Below, piece by piece: positions 32,666 through 41,430 of a stretch of 64,000 bases of DNA. The position numbers and the translations under genes were made by a program. Each line of letters opens with the position of its first letter. Position 1 is the stretch's first letter. Source of the stretch: Verrucomicrobiota bacterium (lineage in GTDB: Bacteria; Verrucomicrobiota; Verrucomicrobiia; Opitutales; UBA953); NCBI GenBank assembly GCA_003569205.1, contig BGOK01000009.1, forward strand, positions 27,074-91,073. Direction: 5' to 3'. Below the pieces are notes generated by a model. The model was given only the letters and a program-made list of their open reading frames with translations, did not search any database and was not told where the DNA came from.

Positions 32666-33586
32666 TCAGTTGGCCAAACCGTGGTGCCCATCGGGCTTAA
32701 GGTGCTCCGGATGGTCGGGCTCGACGTGCACAAGTACGGCAATGACCTCCGGATGCAAACGCAGGATATCTGCCTTAATACGACCGGCGATGGCGTGGCC
32801 TTCGGCGACCGTCGCGGTCTCCGCGACCTGCAGGTGGAAATCGACCTCGAACCGATCGCCCAAGCGACGGGCCCGGAAAGCATGGAATCCCTTGGCGCCC
32901 GGGGCGGCCAAGATGTGCTCACTCAGATCACGCAGGACGTGGGCGGCCGGAGCGGTATCCAAGAGGTCTTCGCAACTCCCTTTGAATAACTTGATACCCT
33001 CCGAACCCAGCCAGCCGGCAAGCACGAGGCCAACGACCTTATCCAGAGCCTTCCATTCGGGATAAACATTGGCGACGACGACTGCGACAAGCGCGAGCAG
33101 CGAGGCGATGGCGTCCGCCCGATGATCGGTGGCATTGGCCATCAACAACCGCGAACCGAGACGCTCGGCCTGTCGACGCGCATACTGGTAGAAACCTTCC
33201 TTGATGATTAGGGCGGCGCCGGCGACCCAGGCGGCAGCGAGACCGGGCTGGACGACGTCGACCCCACTGACCAAAGCAGCAAGCGACTGCCAAGCTAGGC
33301 CGACGCAGAAGATAAGTACGAGCGACGAGATGAGCATCGTCGCCAAGGTCGAGAAACGATGATGGCCGTAAGGATGATCGTCGTCCTTCGGCAGATGGGA
33401 AAAACGCAAACCCACGATGGCAGCGATATCACTCGCAATATCCACCAAGGAGTGGATACCGTCGGCGATAAGGGCTTGGGATGATGCAATGACGCCAACG
33501 CTGAGCTTAGCGCCAGCCAAGACCACATTGACCGCCAAGCTAAGGCTGGTCGTCCAGGTACCTTCGCGCTGCAGCGGTGTGCTCAT
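32666..33586 (-). CDS. Cation diffusion facilitator transporter
   Basis: The 306-residue CDF-family inner-membrane antiporter has six hydrophobic segments. The metal site in TM2 is Asp42 and nearby His/Asp in LIADGIHSLVDIASD, and in TM5 His and Asp in ATDHRADAIASL. The C-terminal cytoplasmic domain (about 205-290) contains VDFHLQVAETATVAEGHAIA, which matches the metal-sensing domain. It most likely exports Zn, Fe, Mn or Co by proton exchange; metal choice cannot be read. It overlaps the upstream unknown gene by an ATGA junction, implying coupled translation. Confidence 0.92.
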   Translation of the reverse strand: MSTPLQREGTWTTSLSLAVNVVLAGAKLSVGVIASSQALIADGIHSLVDIASDIAAIVGLRFSHLPKDDDHPYGHHRFSTLATMLISSLVLIFCVGLAWQSLAALVSGVDVVQPGLAAAWVAGAALIIKEGFYQYARRQAERLGSRLLMANATDHRADAIASLLALVAVVVANVYPEWKALDKVVGLVLAGWLGSEGIKLFKGSCEDLLDTAPAAHVLRDLSEHILAAPGAKGFHAFRARRLGDRFEVDFHLQVAETATVAEGHAIAGRIKADILRLHPEVIAVLVHVEPDHPEHLKPDGHHGLAN

Positions 33587-34233
33587 TTCTGTCCGCTATT
33601 GGCGCGGATGATATCCGCTTCCTTTTTCCAATCGATGGGGATGAGTTCGGCCGAAGCCACCGCGGGATCGGCGCGCAAGGCCGCCAAAACTTTCGGCAAG
33701 TCGGCCCACGGCGTTTTCTCGAGCGGCTCATGCCACTGCTTTAAGGCCAAAAAAGCCTCGTCGGGCTTACCGACTACCGGCTGGGCGATGTCACCGCTCG
33801 GCAGCTTCACTTCCGCCGCTTGATGCCCGGGCTTTAGTTTCAGGGCGACGCGATCGGCGAACTGGAAGCCGTAGTCCGTGACCGGACCTGGCTCCGCCAG
33901 CGCCGTGCCGGGGGCGTAAGTTTCCCGAACCCAAAGATACTCCTGTGCCAGCTCACGGCCCGTGGCCTCGTAGCGACGGCGCCCGCCCGTGACAATGGAC
34001 CGTACCTTGGAGCCATCAGGACGTGTCTCCACGGACTCCCAGAGTACATAATGACCATAGAACCCCTTCTGCATCACCGCGAAGTCATACATCATCCCAG
34101 GGAGATTGAGCCCCTCACGGACTTGCCGTTTTGCGTCACGCTGGGGCTGGCTATTGGTCTGCACGACCCACAGGACGCCTACGCCCATCAGAGCTCCGAC
34201 CAAGAATAAGATCCATCGCTCGCGCTGACCCAT
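33583..34233 (-). CDS. Membrane-anchored or secreted protein of unknown function
   Basis: The 216-residue product starts at 34233 (MGQRERWILFLVGALMGVGVLWVV), with an N-terminal membrane anchor (residues 7-27). The soluble part ends in a helix-rich region (LALKQWHEPLEKTPWADLPKVLAALRADPAVASAELIPIDW). I do not recognise the domain. Its stop overlaps the CDF start (ATGA), so it may be an accessory to metal transport, but that is inference only. Confidence 0.7.
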   Translation of the reverse strand: MGQRERWILFLVGALMGVGVLWVVQTNSQPQRDAKRQVREGLNLPGMMYDFAVMQKGFYGHYVLWESVETRPDGSKVRSIVTGGRRRYEATGRELAQEYLWVRETYAPGTALAEPGPVTDYGFQFADRVALKLKPGHQAAEVKLPSGDIAQPVVGKPDEAFLALKQWHEPLEKTPWADLPKVLAALRADPAVASAELIPIDWKKEADIIRANSGQK

Positions 34234-34332
34234 GGTCCCATCTTCACGACCACCCCGCCGGGGGCAAGGAGAAGCGACCCGGCGGGAGCCTTTACGGTTG
34301 GAAAGCACCGACCTTTAACCCAGAACAAGCCC

Positions 34333-34740
34333 ATGCCACAGGCCACCGTCGAAACTCGGGTTCGCTTCGCCGAAACCGATGCCATGGGCGTGACCTACCA
34401 TGGCAACTATCTGCCTTGGTTCGAGATGGCGCGCGTGGCTTTGCTGGACCAACTCGGCTGCCCCTATCGCGAACTTGAAAAACAAGGCTTCCTCCTGCCC
34501 GTGCTTGAAACTGGCCTGACCTACCACCGCCCCTCGCACTTCGATGACAGCGTCCGCATCACCGTCACCTTAGCAGAGAAACCCAGGGCGCGGCTCCACT
34601 TGACCTACAAAGTTGAGCGCGGGGACGAACTTCTCGTCGAAGGTTTCACCGTGCATGCCTTTGTTAGCCGCGACTTCAAAGCTATCCGCCCGCCGGAAAT
34701 CGTTGAAACGGCCTTGGCTAAAGCCTTTGGTCCGGCCTAA
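34333..34740 (+). CDS. Acyl-CoA thioesterase, 4HBT/YbgC family
   Basis: Hot-dog-fold enzyme of 135 residues. The family's catalytic Asp is Asp16 in RFAETDAMGVTYHGNYLPWFEMAR, an excellent match to the YbgC/4-hydroxybenzoyl-CoA thioesterase signature. It hydrolyses short-chain or aromatic acyl-CoAs, or acyl-ACP. The stop is 9 bases before the next gene, so the thioesterase, the metal-dependent hydrolase and probably the following unknown gene form one transcript. No Tol-Pal genes are adjacent, unlike in proteobacteria. Confidence 0.92.
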   Translation: MPQATVETRVRFAETDAMGVTYHGNYLPWFEMARVALLDQLGCPYRELEKQGFLLPVLETGLTYHRPSHFDDSVRITVTLAEKPRARLHLTYKVERGDELLVEGFTVHAFVSRDFKAIRPPEIVETALAKAFGPA

Positions 34741-34749
34741 CCCATTCTA

Positions 34750-35400
34750 ATGAAAATTGAAGCCGCCTCGCTCGGGCCTTTCGAGACTAATGCCTACCTC
34801 CTATCGTCGGACGACGGCAAAGAGTGTATCGTCATCGACGCTCCGCAAGGGGCGGCCGCAAAGCTCTTACCGTTAATCAAGGACCGGGGCCTCAAGCTCA
34901 CGCACCTCTTACTCACGCACGGGCACTGGGACCATATGTGCGAGGCCCATGCTTTCGCCGCCGCTGGCGCCAAGGTCCTCGCGCACCGAGCGGATCGCGA
35001 ACTGATTGAGAATATCGAAGCCTACAAGGACCGCTACCTCGCAATGCTTCCTGAGCTGTCCGACGCCGATTTCAAATCCGTCAAGGTCACGACTTGGCTG
35101 GAAGAGGGCTCCACGTTCGTCGCGGCCGGCAAGGCCTTCGAGACGCGCCACGTCCCCGGCCACTGCCCGGGCAGCCTCTTGTTCTCCTGTGCCAGCGAGC
35201 AAGTGGCCTTCTGCGGCGACGCCATCTTCCGTGGCTCCGTGGGCCGGACTGACCTACCTAATGGCAACTGGAACGAGCTACTGACTTCTATTCGGACGCG
35301 CATCTACACGCTACCGAATGAGACCGTCCTCTACCCTGGCCATGGTGGGCGCACGACGGTCGGTCACGAGAAGCAGACGAATCCTTACGCGAAGCCTTAA
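34750..35400 (+). CDS. Metallo-beta-lactamase-fold hydrolase, glyoxalase II-like
   Basis: The 216-residue protein carries the metal motif THGHWDHM (His57, His59, Asp61, His62), then HVPGHCPGS, FCGDAIF and the C-terminal VLYPGHGGRTTVGHEKQTNPY. That pattern is typical of hydroxyacylglutathione-hydrolase-like proteins of the MBL fold, many of which hydrolyse thioesters. It lacks the C-terminal glutathione-binding domain of true GloB, so the thioester substrate is unknown. It lies between the YbgC-like thioesterase and an unknown gene. Confidence 0.9.
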   Translation: MKIEAASLGPFETNAYLLSSDDGKECIVIDAPQGAAAKLLPLIKDRGLKLTHLLLTHGHWDHMCEAHAFAAAGAKVLAHRADRELIENIEAYKDRYLAMLPELSDADFKSVKVTTWLEEGSTFVAAGKAFETRHVPGHCPGSLLFSCASEQVAFCGDAIFRGSVGRTDLPNGNWNELLTSIRTRIYTLPNETVLYPGHGGRTTVGHEKQTNPYAKP

Positions 35401-35402
35401 GC

Positions 35403-35915
35403 GTGAACCAGCCCTGCCCTTTCCTGCCCTCCTGTGGACGCTCCTTGAGTTGGCGCGACCTCGCTGAGTTCAGGGAAGAAGGTGGCGCGGAACTCTACCG
35501 CCTCTGCCTAGAATACGGTCAACAGCTCTGGTTGGATGGCTTGCCTGCCCGATCCTTACTGGCCGTCGATCGCGCGCTGTACTGCGACGTCGCGGCATCG
35601 GCTGAAGTCTTACAGGCCTATCCGCTACCCTACGCCGCCATCCGCTGGCTCGTCTCCCAACCCAGCGACGCCTTCACCGGTAATGCCCGCGTGCATTACC
35701 AGCACCTCGCCGACCGCGTGCGCGGCGAACGTGCCGACATCAAAAAGTGGCGGGCCTGGGCGGCTTGGGCGGTCACTCGCCAAGCCCGGCCGGACCTTCC
35801 CGGCGACCCTAAGCATGCGGTGACCGAACCCACCCACGCGGAAATCACCGCCGGACTCCATGCCCACGGAATCGCTGGAGAGGCCAGCCTGTGGAGGGAA
35901 TGTCTAGGCGATTAA
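35403..35915 (+). CDS. Unknown protein with Cys-rich N-terminus
   Basis: The 170-residue product begins two bases after the upstream stop with a GTG codon and the short N-terminus NQPCPFLPSCGRSLSWRDL, where two Cys could bind a metal. The rest is helical, with EEGGAELYRLCLEYGQQLWLDGLPARSLLAVDRALYC and several Trp/Ala-rich helices near the C-terminus. I do not recognise the family, but similar short proteins next to MBL hydrolases might be expected in related genomes. Co-transcription with the thioesterase and hydrolase is likely from spacing. Confidence 0.65.
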   Translation: MNQPCPFLPSCGRSLSWRDLAEFREEGGAELYRLCLEYGQQLWLDGLPARSLLAVDRALYCDVAASAEVLQAYPLPYAAIRWLVSQPSDAFTGNARVHYQHLADRVRGERADIKKWRAWAAWAVTRQARPDLPGDPKHAVTEPTHAEITAGLHAHGIAGEASLWRECLGD

Positions 35916-35977
35916 CCTTATTCATTTAAAGGCTTTGAGTCTTGTTCAAGAAAACCTTGGGACGATAGTGATGGACC

Positions 35978-36748
35978 ATGACCCATTCCTACACCACCTA
36001 CCTCCTTGGCGGCTCCAAAGGCATCGCCCTCGATATCGCTAAACGCCTCGCCCAGCAGAAGCAGCCCCTGACCCTCATTGCCCGCGGTGCCAGTGAATTG
36101 ACCGCCGTGGCCAAAGAACTCACCCAACTCGGCTGCCCCGAAGTCACCACGATTTCGTGTGACCTCAGCCAAGCCGAAAGCGTGGACAAACTCTGCGCAC
36201 AAATTGCGCAAGACACCCGCCATATCCGTGGCCTCGTCAACGCCGCCGGCTATTTCGCACCCAAAGCCTTCCTCGACCAAAGCCGGGCCGACTACCGGCA
36301 GTACCTCGACCTCAACGAGGCCCTCTTCTTGGCCACCCAAGCCGTCGCTAAGAACATGAAAGCCCACGGCGGCGGGAGCATCGTCAACATCGGCTCGATG
36401 TGGGCTAAGCAAGCGGTCAAGGCTACGCCTTCCAGTTCCTACTCCATGGCCAAGGCCGGCCTCCATGCGCTCACCCAACACTTGGCGATGGAACTGGCCG
36501 ATCACAAAATCCGCGTTAACGCCGTCTCCCCAGCCGTGGTCGTGACCACCATCTACAAGGCGTTTATCCAAGAAGAGAAGATCCCTGAGGCTTTGGCCGG
36601 CTTCAACGGATTCCACCCGATTGGCCGGGTGGGCCAGCCGAAGGACGTCGGTGCCGTTATCGCCTTTTTGCTGAGCGAAGAAGCTGGCTGGGTCACCGGT
36701 GCGATCTGGGACGTCGATGGCGGCGTCATGGCCGGGCGCAATCAGTAA
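35978..36748 (+). CDS. SDR-family oxidoreductase
   Basis: Classical short-chain dehydrogenase of 256 residues. The glycine motif is [13 protein letters not shown], the strand-4 motif VNAAG is in [13 protein letters not shown], the catalytic Ser is in SIVNIGSM and the Tyr/Lys in YSMAK. The C-terminus [15 protein letters not shown] is FabG/oxidoreductase-like. The substrate cannot be read. It stands alone and is ended by a clear terminator; a promoter upstream is plausible because the gap from the previous gene is 62 bases. Confidence 0.92.
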   Translation: MTHSYTTYLLGGSKGIALDIAKRLAQQKQPLTLIARGASELTAVAKELTQLGCPEVTTISCDLSQAESVDKLCAQIAQDTRHIRGLVNAAGYFAPKAFLDQSRADYRQYLDLNEALFLATQAVAKNMKAHGGGSIVNIGSMWAKQAVKATPSSSYSMAKAGLHALTQHLAMELADHKIRVNAVSPAVVVTTIYKAFIQEEKIPEALAGFNGFHPIGRVGQPKDVGAVIAFLLSEEAGWVTGAIWDVDGGVMAGRNQ

Positions 36749-36773
36749 GCTCAACCCCCTTCGAGACAAAACC

Positions 36774-36804
36774 GGCCGAGGCAATATGCCTCGGCCTGTT
36801 TTAT
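36774..36804 (+). terminator. Intrinsic terminator
   Basis: Perfect 9-bp stem GGCCGAGGC/GCCTCGGCC (36774-36782 and 36788-36796), AATAT loop, then a T-rich tail (TGTTTTATTTT). It ends the SDR gene and may also serve the convergent gene at 36827. Confidence 0.9.
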
Positions 36805-36826
36805 TTTAAACCCTTTGAGTGAACGC

Positions 36827-37513
36827 CTACTTGTTCATCTGAAGCACTTCCGCCTTCACCTCGACCTCGACGCCTTCGGGGGTGGTGAACTTGGTCGACT
36901 CACCCGACTTCACCGAAGCGGTGTTACTGTTTCCGTGGGTCACCGCTAGGCCATCGACAATGGCCTTATGCAGCGACAGCTCCTGGACCTTGCCGAGCTG
37001 GGAAAGAGTGAGCACTTCGCGTTTCTCGTCATAGGCCTTGATGGTCCAGCCATCGACCACGCGACCAACTTTCAACCAGCGACGGGCACCGGCGATATCT
37101 TCAATGGAATAGAGACCTTCGGTGGGAATCGCCGAATGAAAAATGGGCATAGTGGACTTCTGGCGCGCGGCTTCCTTCTGCTTCCGACGCACCTCGTCGG
37201 GATTTTGGGTCGCCGGATCAGCCTTGCTCTTGACCTGCGTATCCATCTTCAGGGCAATCGACCCATCGGCACCTACCGTCGGCGTGACGCTGAAATTAAT
37301 CCCCCCATCAGGACCGCCCACGCCAATCGTCGCTTGCTTGCCGGAGATCGCGACCACCGTAGGAGAGGTGATGGTGTCGACCTTGCCGCTGGCGTCCTTT
37401 CGGGTGAACGTCGTTGTTACTTGGATGTGTGTGGGGGCGGCAACTTCCTGCCCCCAACCAGCGAGAGGCAGACAAGCCAGCACAGCAAGGGAAGCGAGGC
37501 AAGGGAGGCGCAT
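36827..37513 (-). CDS. Exported protein of unknown function with secretin-like motif
   Basis: The 228-residue product has a signal peptide (PCLASLAVLACLPLAGWG). Residues about 49-95 read SPTVVAISGKQATIGVGGPDGG, INFSVTPTVGADGSIALKM, which resembles the conserved beta-strand end of secretin (GspD/PilQ) domains, where TP-R-V and a GV-L-V-TP pattern recur. There is no pore-forming remainder, so it is not a secretin. The C-terminal half (GRVVDGWTIKAYDEKREVLTLSQLGK) suggests another small beta domain. Function unknown; no secretion genes are adjacent. Confidence 0.6.
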   Translation of the reverse strand: MRLPCLASLAVLACLPLAGWGQEVAAPTHIQVTTTFTRKDASGKVDTITSPTVVAISGKQATIGVGGPDGGINFSVTPTVGADGSIALKMDTQVKSKADPATQNPDEVRRKQKEAARQKSTMPIFHSAIPTEGLYSIEDIAGARRWLKVGRVVDGWTIKAYDEKREVLTLSQLGKVQELSLHKAIVDGLAVTHGNSNTASVKSGESTKFTTPEGVEVEVKAEVLQMNK

Positions 37514-37572
37514 GGGGAGAGAGTGGGTTACAAGTGTAACCCCAAAAAGCCCAAAAGTTCCACCTGTGGGGC

Positions 37573-38829
37573 TTATTTAAACGCCTTAAAGACCAGGGAG
37601 GCGTTATGTCCGCCGAATCCGAGGTTATTCGAGATAGCCACGTTGACCGTCATCTTGCGGGCCTGGTTAGGCACGTAGTCGAGGTCACAATCTGGGTCTG
37701 GGTTCTCGAGGTTCAACGTCGGAGGAACAATGCCATGACGGATAGCAAGGGCACAGACGGCAGCTTCGACACCACCGGCAGCACCCAGCAGGTGACCCGT
37801 CATGGACTTAGTCGAGGAAATGGCAATCTTGGGGGCCTGTTCGCCAAAGACGCGCTTGATAGCAAGAGTCTCGCAACGGTCGTTAATTGGGGTCGAGGTG
37901 CCGTGGGCGTTGATGTAGCTCACTTCGGACTTCGCGACACCAGCCTCGGATAAGGCGCGGTTTAGGCAGAGCGCGAGGCCCTTCCCTTCCTGATCTTGGC
38001 CGGTGATGTGGTAGGCGTCGCAGGTGGCACCGTAACCCGCGAGTTCGCAATAGATGCGGGCACCGCGGGCTTGGGCGTGTTCGAGGGACTCGATCACAAG
38101 GACACCAGCGCCTTCACCCATGACGAAACCATCGCGGAGCTTGTCAAACGGGCGAGATGCCTTTTCGGGCGTGTCGTTGAAATCGGTCGACATGGCCTTC
38201 ATGTTACAGAAACCAGCGTAACTCAGGCGGGTGATGCAGGCTTCCGAACCGCCGGACAGCATGATGTCAGCGTGGCCGTCACGGATATGGCGCATCGCTT
38301 CACCGAGGGCGTGCGAGCCCGAGGCACAAGCAGAGACGACGCCAAAGTTGACGGACTTAGCCTGAAACTCAATGGCCACCACGCCGGAGGCGATATTGGC
38401 AATCAAGGAAGGGATTGTGAAAGGGGAAACCCGGCTGGGGCCACGTTCGATGAGCACACGGGCCTGGTTCTCGATGGTCTCCATCCCGCCGATACCTGAG
38501 CCGATGATCACGCCAAAGCGCTCGGCATCGAGTTTGGTCGTATCGACCTGGGCGTCTTCGACGGCCATCCGCGCAGCGGCGACGGCATACTGCGTGTAGC
38601 GGTCGTTACGCTTGGCCTCCTTCGGGTCCATGAACTTACCCGGGTCAAAATCACGGATTTCGCCGCCGACCTTGGACGGGAAGTCCGTGGGGTCAAAACG
38701 GGTAAGACGGGAGATACCAGAACGCCCTTTAATCAGGCCGTCCCAGAAACTGGCCGTATCCGGACCGAGCGCCGACAGGCAACCGATGCCGGTGACGACG
38801 ACTCTGCGGGACTGGCTAGCGGTGCTCAC
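37573..38829 (-). CDS. fabF: 3-oxoacyl-[ACP] synthase II (KAS II)
   Basis: The 418-residue elongating condensing enzyme has the thiolase triad: Cys168 in VVSACASGSHALGEA, His in INAHGTSTPINDRCE and His in STKSMTGHLLGAAGG. It elongates fatty acids using malonyl-ACP. It uses a GTG start at 38829 and follows acpP by 28 bases, with fabG upstream, so the cluster is fabG-acpP-fabF. The leader lacks a Shine-Dalgarno sequence. Confidence 0.97.
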   Translation of the reverse strand: MSTASQSRRVVVTGIGCLSALGPDTASFWDGLIKGRSGISRLTRFDPTDFPSKVGGEIRDFDPGKFMDPKEAKRNDRYTQYAVAAARMAVEDAQVDTTKLDAERFGVIIGSGIGGMETIENQARVLIERGPSRVSPFTIPSLIANIASGVVAIEFQAKSVNFGVVSACASGSHALGEAMRHIRDGHADIMLSGGSEACITRLSYAGFCNMKAMSTDFNDTPEKASRPFDKLRDGFVMGEGAGVLVIESLEHAQARGARIYCELAGYGATCDAYHITGQDQEGKGLALCLNRALSEAGVAKSEVSYINAHGTSTPINDRCETLAIKRVFGEQAPKIAISSTKSMTGHLLGAAGGVEAAVCALAIRHGIVPPTLNLENPDPDCDLDYVPNQARKMTVNVAISNNLGFGGHNASLVFKAFK

Positions 38830-38857
38830 AGTGACGGGCTATGAAAACCCGCGAAAA

Positions 38858-39133
38858 TTACTTGGTGGCGTTAGCCTTAATGAACTCGATGGCGTCGCCC
38901 ACGGTCTTCATGGAGGCGGCCTTATCTTCCGGGATTGAAGCGATCCCAAACTCGTCTTCGAAAGCCATGATGATCTCGACGAGGTCGAGGGAGTCGGCCT
39001 TGAGGTCGGTCTGGAAGCCAGCGGTGGCGGTGACCTGTTCAGGGTTCACGCTGAGCTGCTTGACGATGATGTCGGTGACGCGTTGTTCGATGTTTTCAGG
39101 GCTGTTAACGCTTTTTTCGCTTTTTTCGTGCAT
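38858..39133 (-). CDS. acpP: Acyl carrier protein
   Basis: The 91-residue ACP carries the phosphopantetheine serine in ADSLDLVEIIMAFEDEFG (Ser48). An N-terminal extension of about 11 residues rich in Lys, Ser and Glu precedes the core, which is a little longer than most bacterial ACPs. It feeds fabF 28 bases downstream. The leader ATCACCACTTTACC before ATG is A/C-rich and has no Shine-Dalgarno sequence, as in the chaperonin and deoA genes of the window. Confidence 0.97.
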   Translation of the reverse strand: MHEKSEKSVNSPENIEQRVTDIIVKQLSVNPEQVTATAGFQTDLKADSLDLVEIIMAFEDEFGIASIPEDKAASMKTVGDAIEFIKANATK

Positions 39134-39377
39134 GGTAAAGTGGTGATTAGGGGGGTGGGAACTGGGTGTCAGATAGGCGGGGGGTGGTCAAGTTTAGAAA
39201 AGTCGTAAATACTCCGCCCCAAAGTGCCTTCAGGGAACCCAGTTGAATCCCAATCAGACAGCAGAGGCGCTGGGGCTATGATAGCAGACATGTCCCGTTT
39301 GCGTGTATCGATAAAAATGATGGGCCTTATTCGAACGGCTGCCCCGTGGAGCGAGCCCGACCCTCCGGGCGGAGGCC

Positions 39378-40121
39378 TCAAATAGCCATGCCACCGTCCA
39401 CCGAAAACACCTGCCCCGTAATATAGCCACCCTCTTCCGAGGCGAGGAAATCGACCATAGCGGCAATATCGGTGACCGACCCGAACCGGCCCAGCGGAAT
39501 CACCCCGAGAATCTTCTGCTTAATTTCGTCGGAAAGTTCCCCCGTCATGTCGGTGGTGATAAAACCGGGCGCGACGGCATTGGCGGTGATGCTCCGGCCA
39601 GCGAGTTCGCGGGCGAGGGTCATGGTGAGGCCATGTAGGCCAGCCTTGGCGGCGGCGTAGTTAGCCTGGCCGGCATTGCCCTGAACGCCCGTGACGGACG
39701 AGATACTGATAATCCGACCCCAGCGCTTCTTGGTCATCGGGCGGACGAGCCCCTTGGTCCAATAGAAAGCGGAGGAAAGATTGGTGGCGATGACGTCGTT
39801 CCAATCCTGATCGGACATTGCCATGACGAGTTTGTCGCGGGTGATGCCCGCGTTATTGACGAGAATCTCGACAGCGCCGAACTCGGCATTGATCTGTTCG
39901 CAGGCCTTGGCGACCGCGGCGGCGTCGGAGACGTCGACCTGGAAGGCCTTGGCCTTCCAGCCCTTGGCGATGATGTCATTGGCGACGGCGACGCAGGTCT
40001 CGGACTTCGAGATACAAAGGACCGTGTGCCCGTGCGAAGCCAGGCGTTCAGCGATGGCCTTACCGATACCGCGGCCGGCACCCGTCACCAAAGCTACCCG
40101 AGGATTATGCGTCAGTTGCAT
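39378..40121 (-). CDS. fabG: 3-oxoacyl-[ACP] reductase
   Basis: Short-chain dehydrogenase of 247 residues. The NADPH motif is TGAGRGIGKAIA, the catalytic Ser is in ISISSVTGVQGNAGQANYAAAKAG (Ser, Tyr and Lys all present) and the family-specific TRDKLVMAMSDQDW after NAGI is typical of FabG. It reduces 3-oxoacyl-ACP in fatty acid elongation. I start at MQLTHNPRVALVTG (40121), because the in-frame extension upstream is not conserved. It lies 244 bases upstream of acpP, a gap in which no gene is evident; acpP may have its own promoter there. Confidence 0.94.
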   Translation of the reverse strand: MQLTHNPRVALVTGAGRGIGKAIAERLASHGHTVLCISKSETCVAVANDIIAKGWKAKAFQVDVSDAAAVAKACEQINAEFGAVEILVNNAGITRDKLVMAMSDQDWNDVIATNLSSAFYWTKGLVRPMTKKRWGRIISISSVTGVQGNAGQANYAAAKAGLHGLTMTLARELAGRSITANAVAPGFITTDMTGELSDEIKQKILGVIPLGRFGSVTDIAAMVDFLASEEGGYITGQVFSVDGGMAI

Positions 40122-40220
40122 CGGCTTTGATGTGCAGGGAAGTTGGCCGCTAGGCAAGTGGCGAAAATAGCCGCATCCCCCGTTTCTCTCAGAAAAACAG
40201 TTGGAATATGGCCTGCCCGC

Positions 40221-41369
40221 TCAGTAAACGTCGCGCTGGTAGCGCCCGTCCTTCTTGAACTGCTTGACCCAGTCCACGGCGGCTTCGGGCGTCAGCCCGC
40301 CCTGTTCGGCGACGATAGCATGTAAAGCCGCATCCACATCCTTGGCCATGCGCTTGGCGTCACCGCAGACATAGAAATAGGCCCCAGCCTGGAGCCACTG
40401 CCAGAGTTCAGCGGCGCTCTCACGCATCCGATCCTGGACGTAGATTTTAGCCGCTTGATCACGGGAGAAGGCTAGGTCGAGTCGCGTGAGTACGCCCGAC
40501 TGCAGGTAAGCCGCCCATTCGTCGGCGTAAAGGAAATCGCTGTCCTTGCGCTGGTCGCCGAAGAAGAGCCAGTTCTTGCCCTTGGCGCCGCGGGTGGCGC
40601 GGTCCATGACGAAACTACGGAACGGTGCGACGCCCGTGCCGGGGCCGACCATAATAACCGGAATAGAATCGTCGGCGGGCAGGCCGAAATGCGAGTCTGC
40701 GACGAACACCGGGACCTCGGGTTCGTTTAGCTGGGTACGCTCGGAAAGGTAGGTCGAACAGACGCCCTCACGCAGGCGGCCATTGGTTTCGTAACGGACC
40801 ACGGCAACCGTCAGGTGAATCTCGTCAGGGTATTTGGACGGCGCCGAGGAAATTGAATAGAGGCGTGGCATCAGTTTGCGGAGGAGCTCGCTGAACTCTT
40901 GGGCACCGAGCTTGGCCGAAGGATACTCTTCTAAGAGATCGAGGAATTCACGTTGCTCCATCCAAGCCTTCTTCTTCTCGGGGTCGACCTCACCGATGGC
41001 GGCGGCCAAGCGGGCCTTCTCGCCGGCGTCCGTGGCACGGTCATGCAGTAATTGGGCGAATTTGTAGGTCGGGCCGTTCAGGGACAGACGCTTGGACAAA
41101 GCCTGTCGCAGGGAAATGGGGGCCGTGTCTTTGGGAATGGTCACCTGCTCGTCTCCCGTGAAGCCAGCGGCCTTCAGCACTGCCGTGACGGTCAGTGGGT
41201 TATTGGCGGGAAAGACGCCGAGCGAATCGCCACATTTATAGGTCAGGCCGCTGCCAACCAGAGAGACTGAAAAGTGCTGGGTGTCCTTCTGGCTCGAGGC
41301 GGCACTGAGGCGACGGCGGTCGACGAGGCGGGCCGGGAACGGGTTATTCTTGTCGTAAGGAGCGGACAT
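40221..41369 (-). CDS. CysJ-like FAD/NADPH reductase without flavodoxin domain
   Basis: The 382-residue product has the FAD-binding CysJ/P450-reductase domain (YSISSAP-type RLYSISSAPSKYP for FAD, GVCSTYLSERT) and the NADPH domain (VGPGTGVAPFRSF, FGDQRKDSDFLY, and YFYVCGDAKRMAKDV). The usual N-terminal flavodoxin (FMN) domain of CysJ is missing, so electrons must go to a separate partner or directly to an acceptor. Start 41369 gives MSAPYDKNNPFPA; an in-frame ATG upstream adds ten residues. It is plausibly a sulfite reductase flavoprotein or another reductase, but no siroheme enzyme is nearby. Confidence 0.88.
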   Translation of the reverse strand: MSAPYDKNNPFPARLVDRRRLSAASSQKDTQHFSVSLVGSGLTYKCGDSLGVFPANNPLTVTAVLKAAGFTGDEQVTIPKDTAPISLRQALSKRLSLNGPTYKFAQLLHDRATDAGEKARLAAAIGEVDPEKKKAWMEQREFLDLLEEYPSAKLGAQEFSELLRKLMPRLYSISSAPSKYPDEIHLTVAVVRYETNGRLREGVCSTYLSERTQLNEPEVPVFVADSHFGLPADDSIPVIMVGPGTGVAPFRSFVMDRATRGAKGKNWLFFGDQRKDSDFLYADEWAAYLQSGVLTRLDLAFSRDQAAKIYVQDRMRESAAELWQWLQAGAYFYVCGDAKRMAKDVDAALHAIVAEQGGLTPEAAVDWVKQFKKDGRYQRDVY

Positions 41370-41430
41370 AGCGAAGCCGCAGGATGCAACCATCCCCACC
41401 CTGCCAACAATCCTAAAAACGCCGGAAGGG

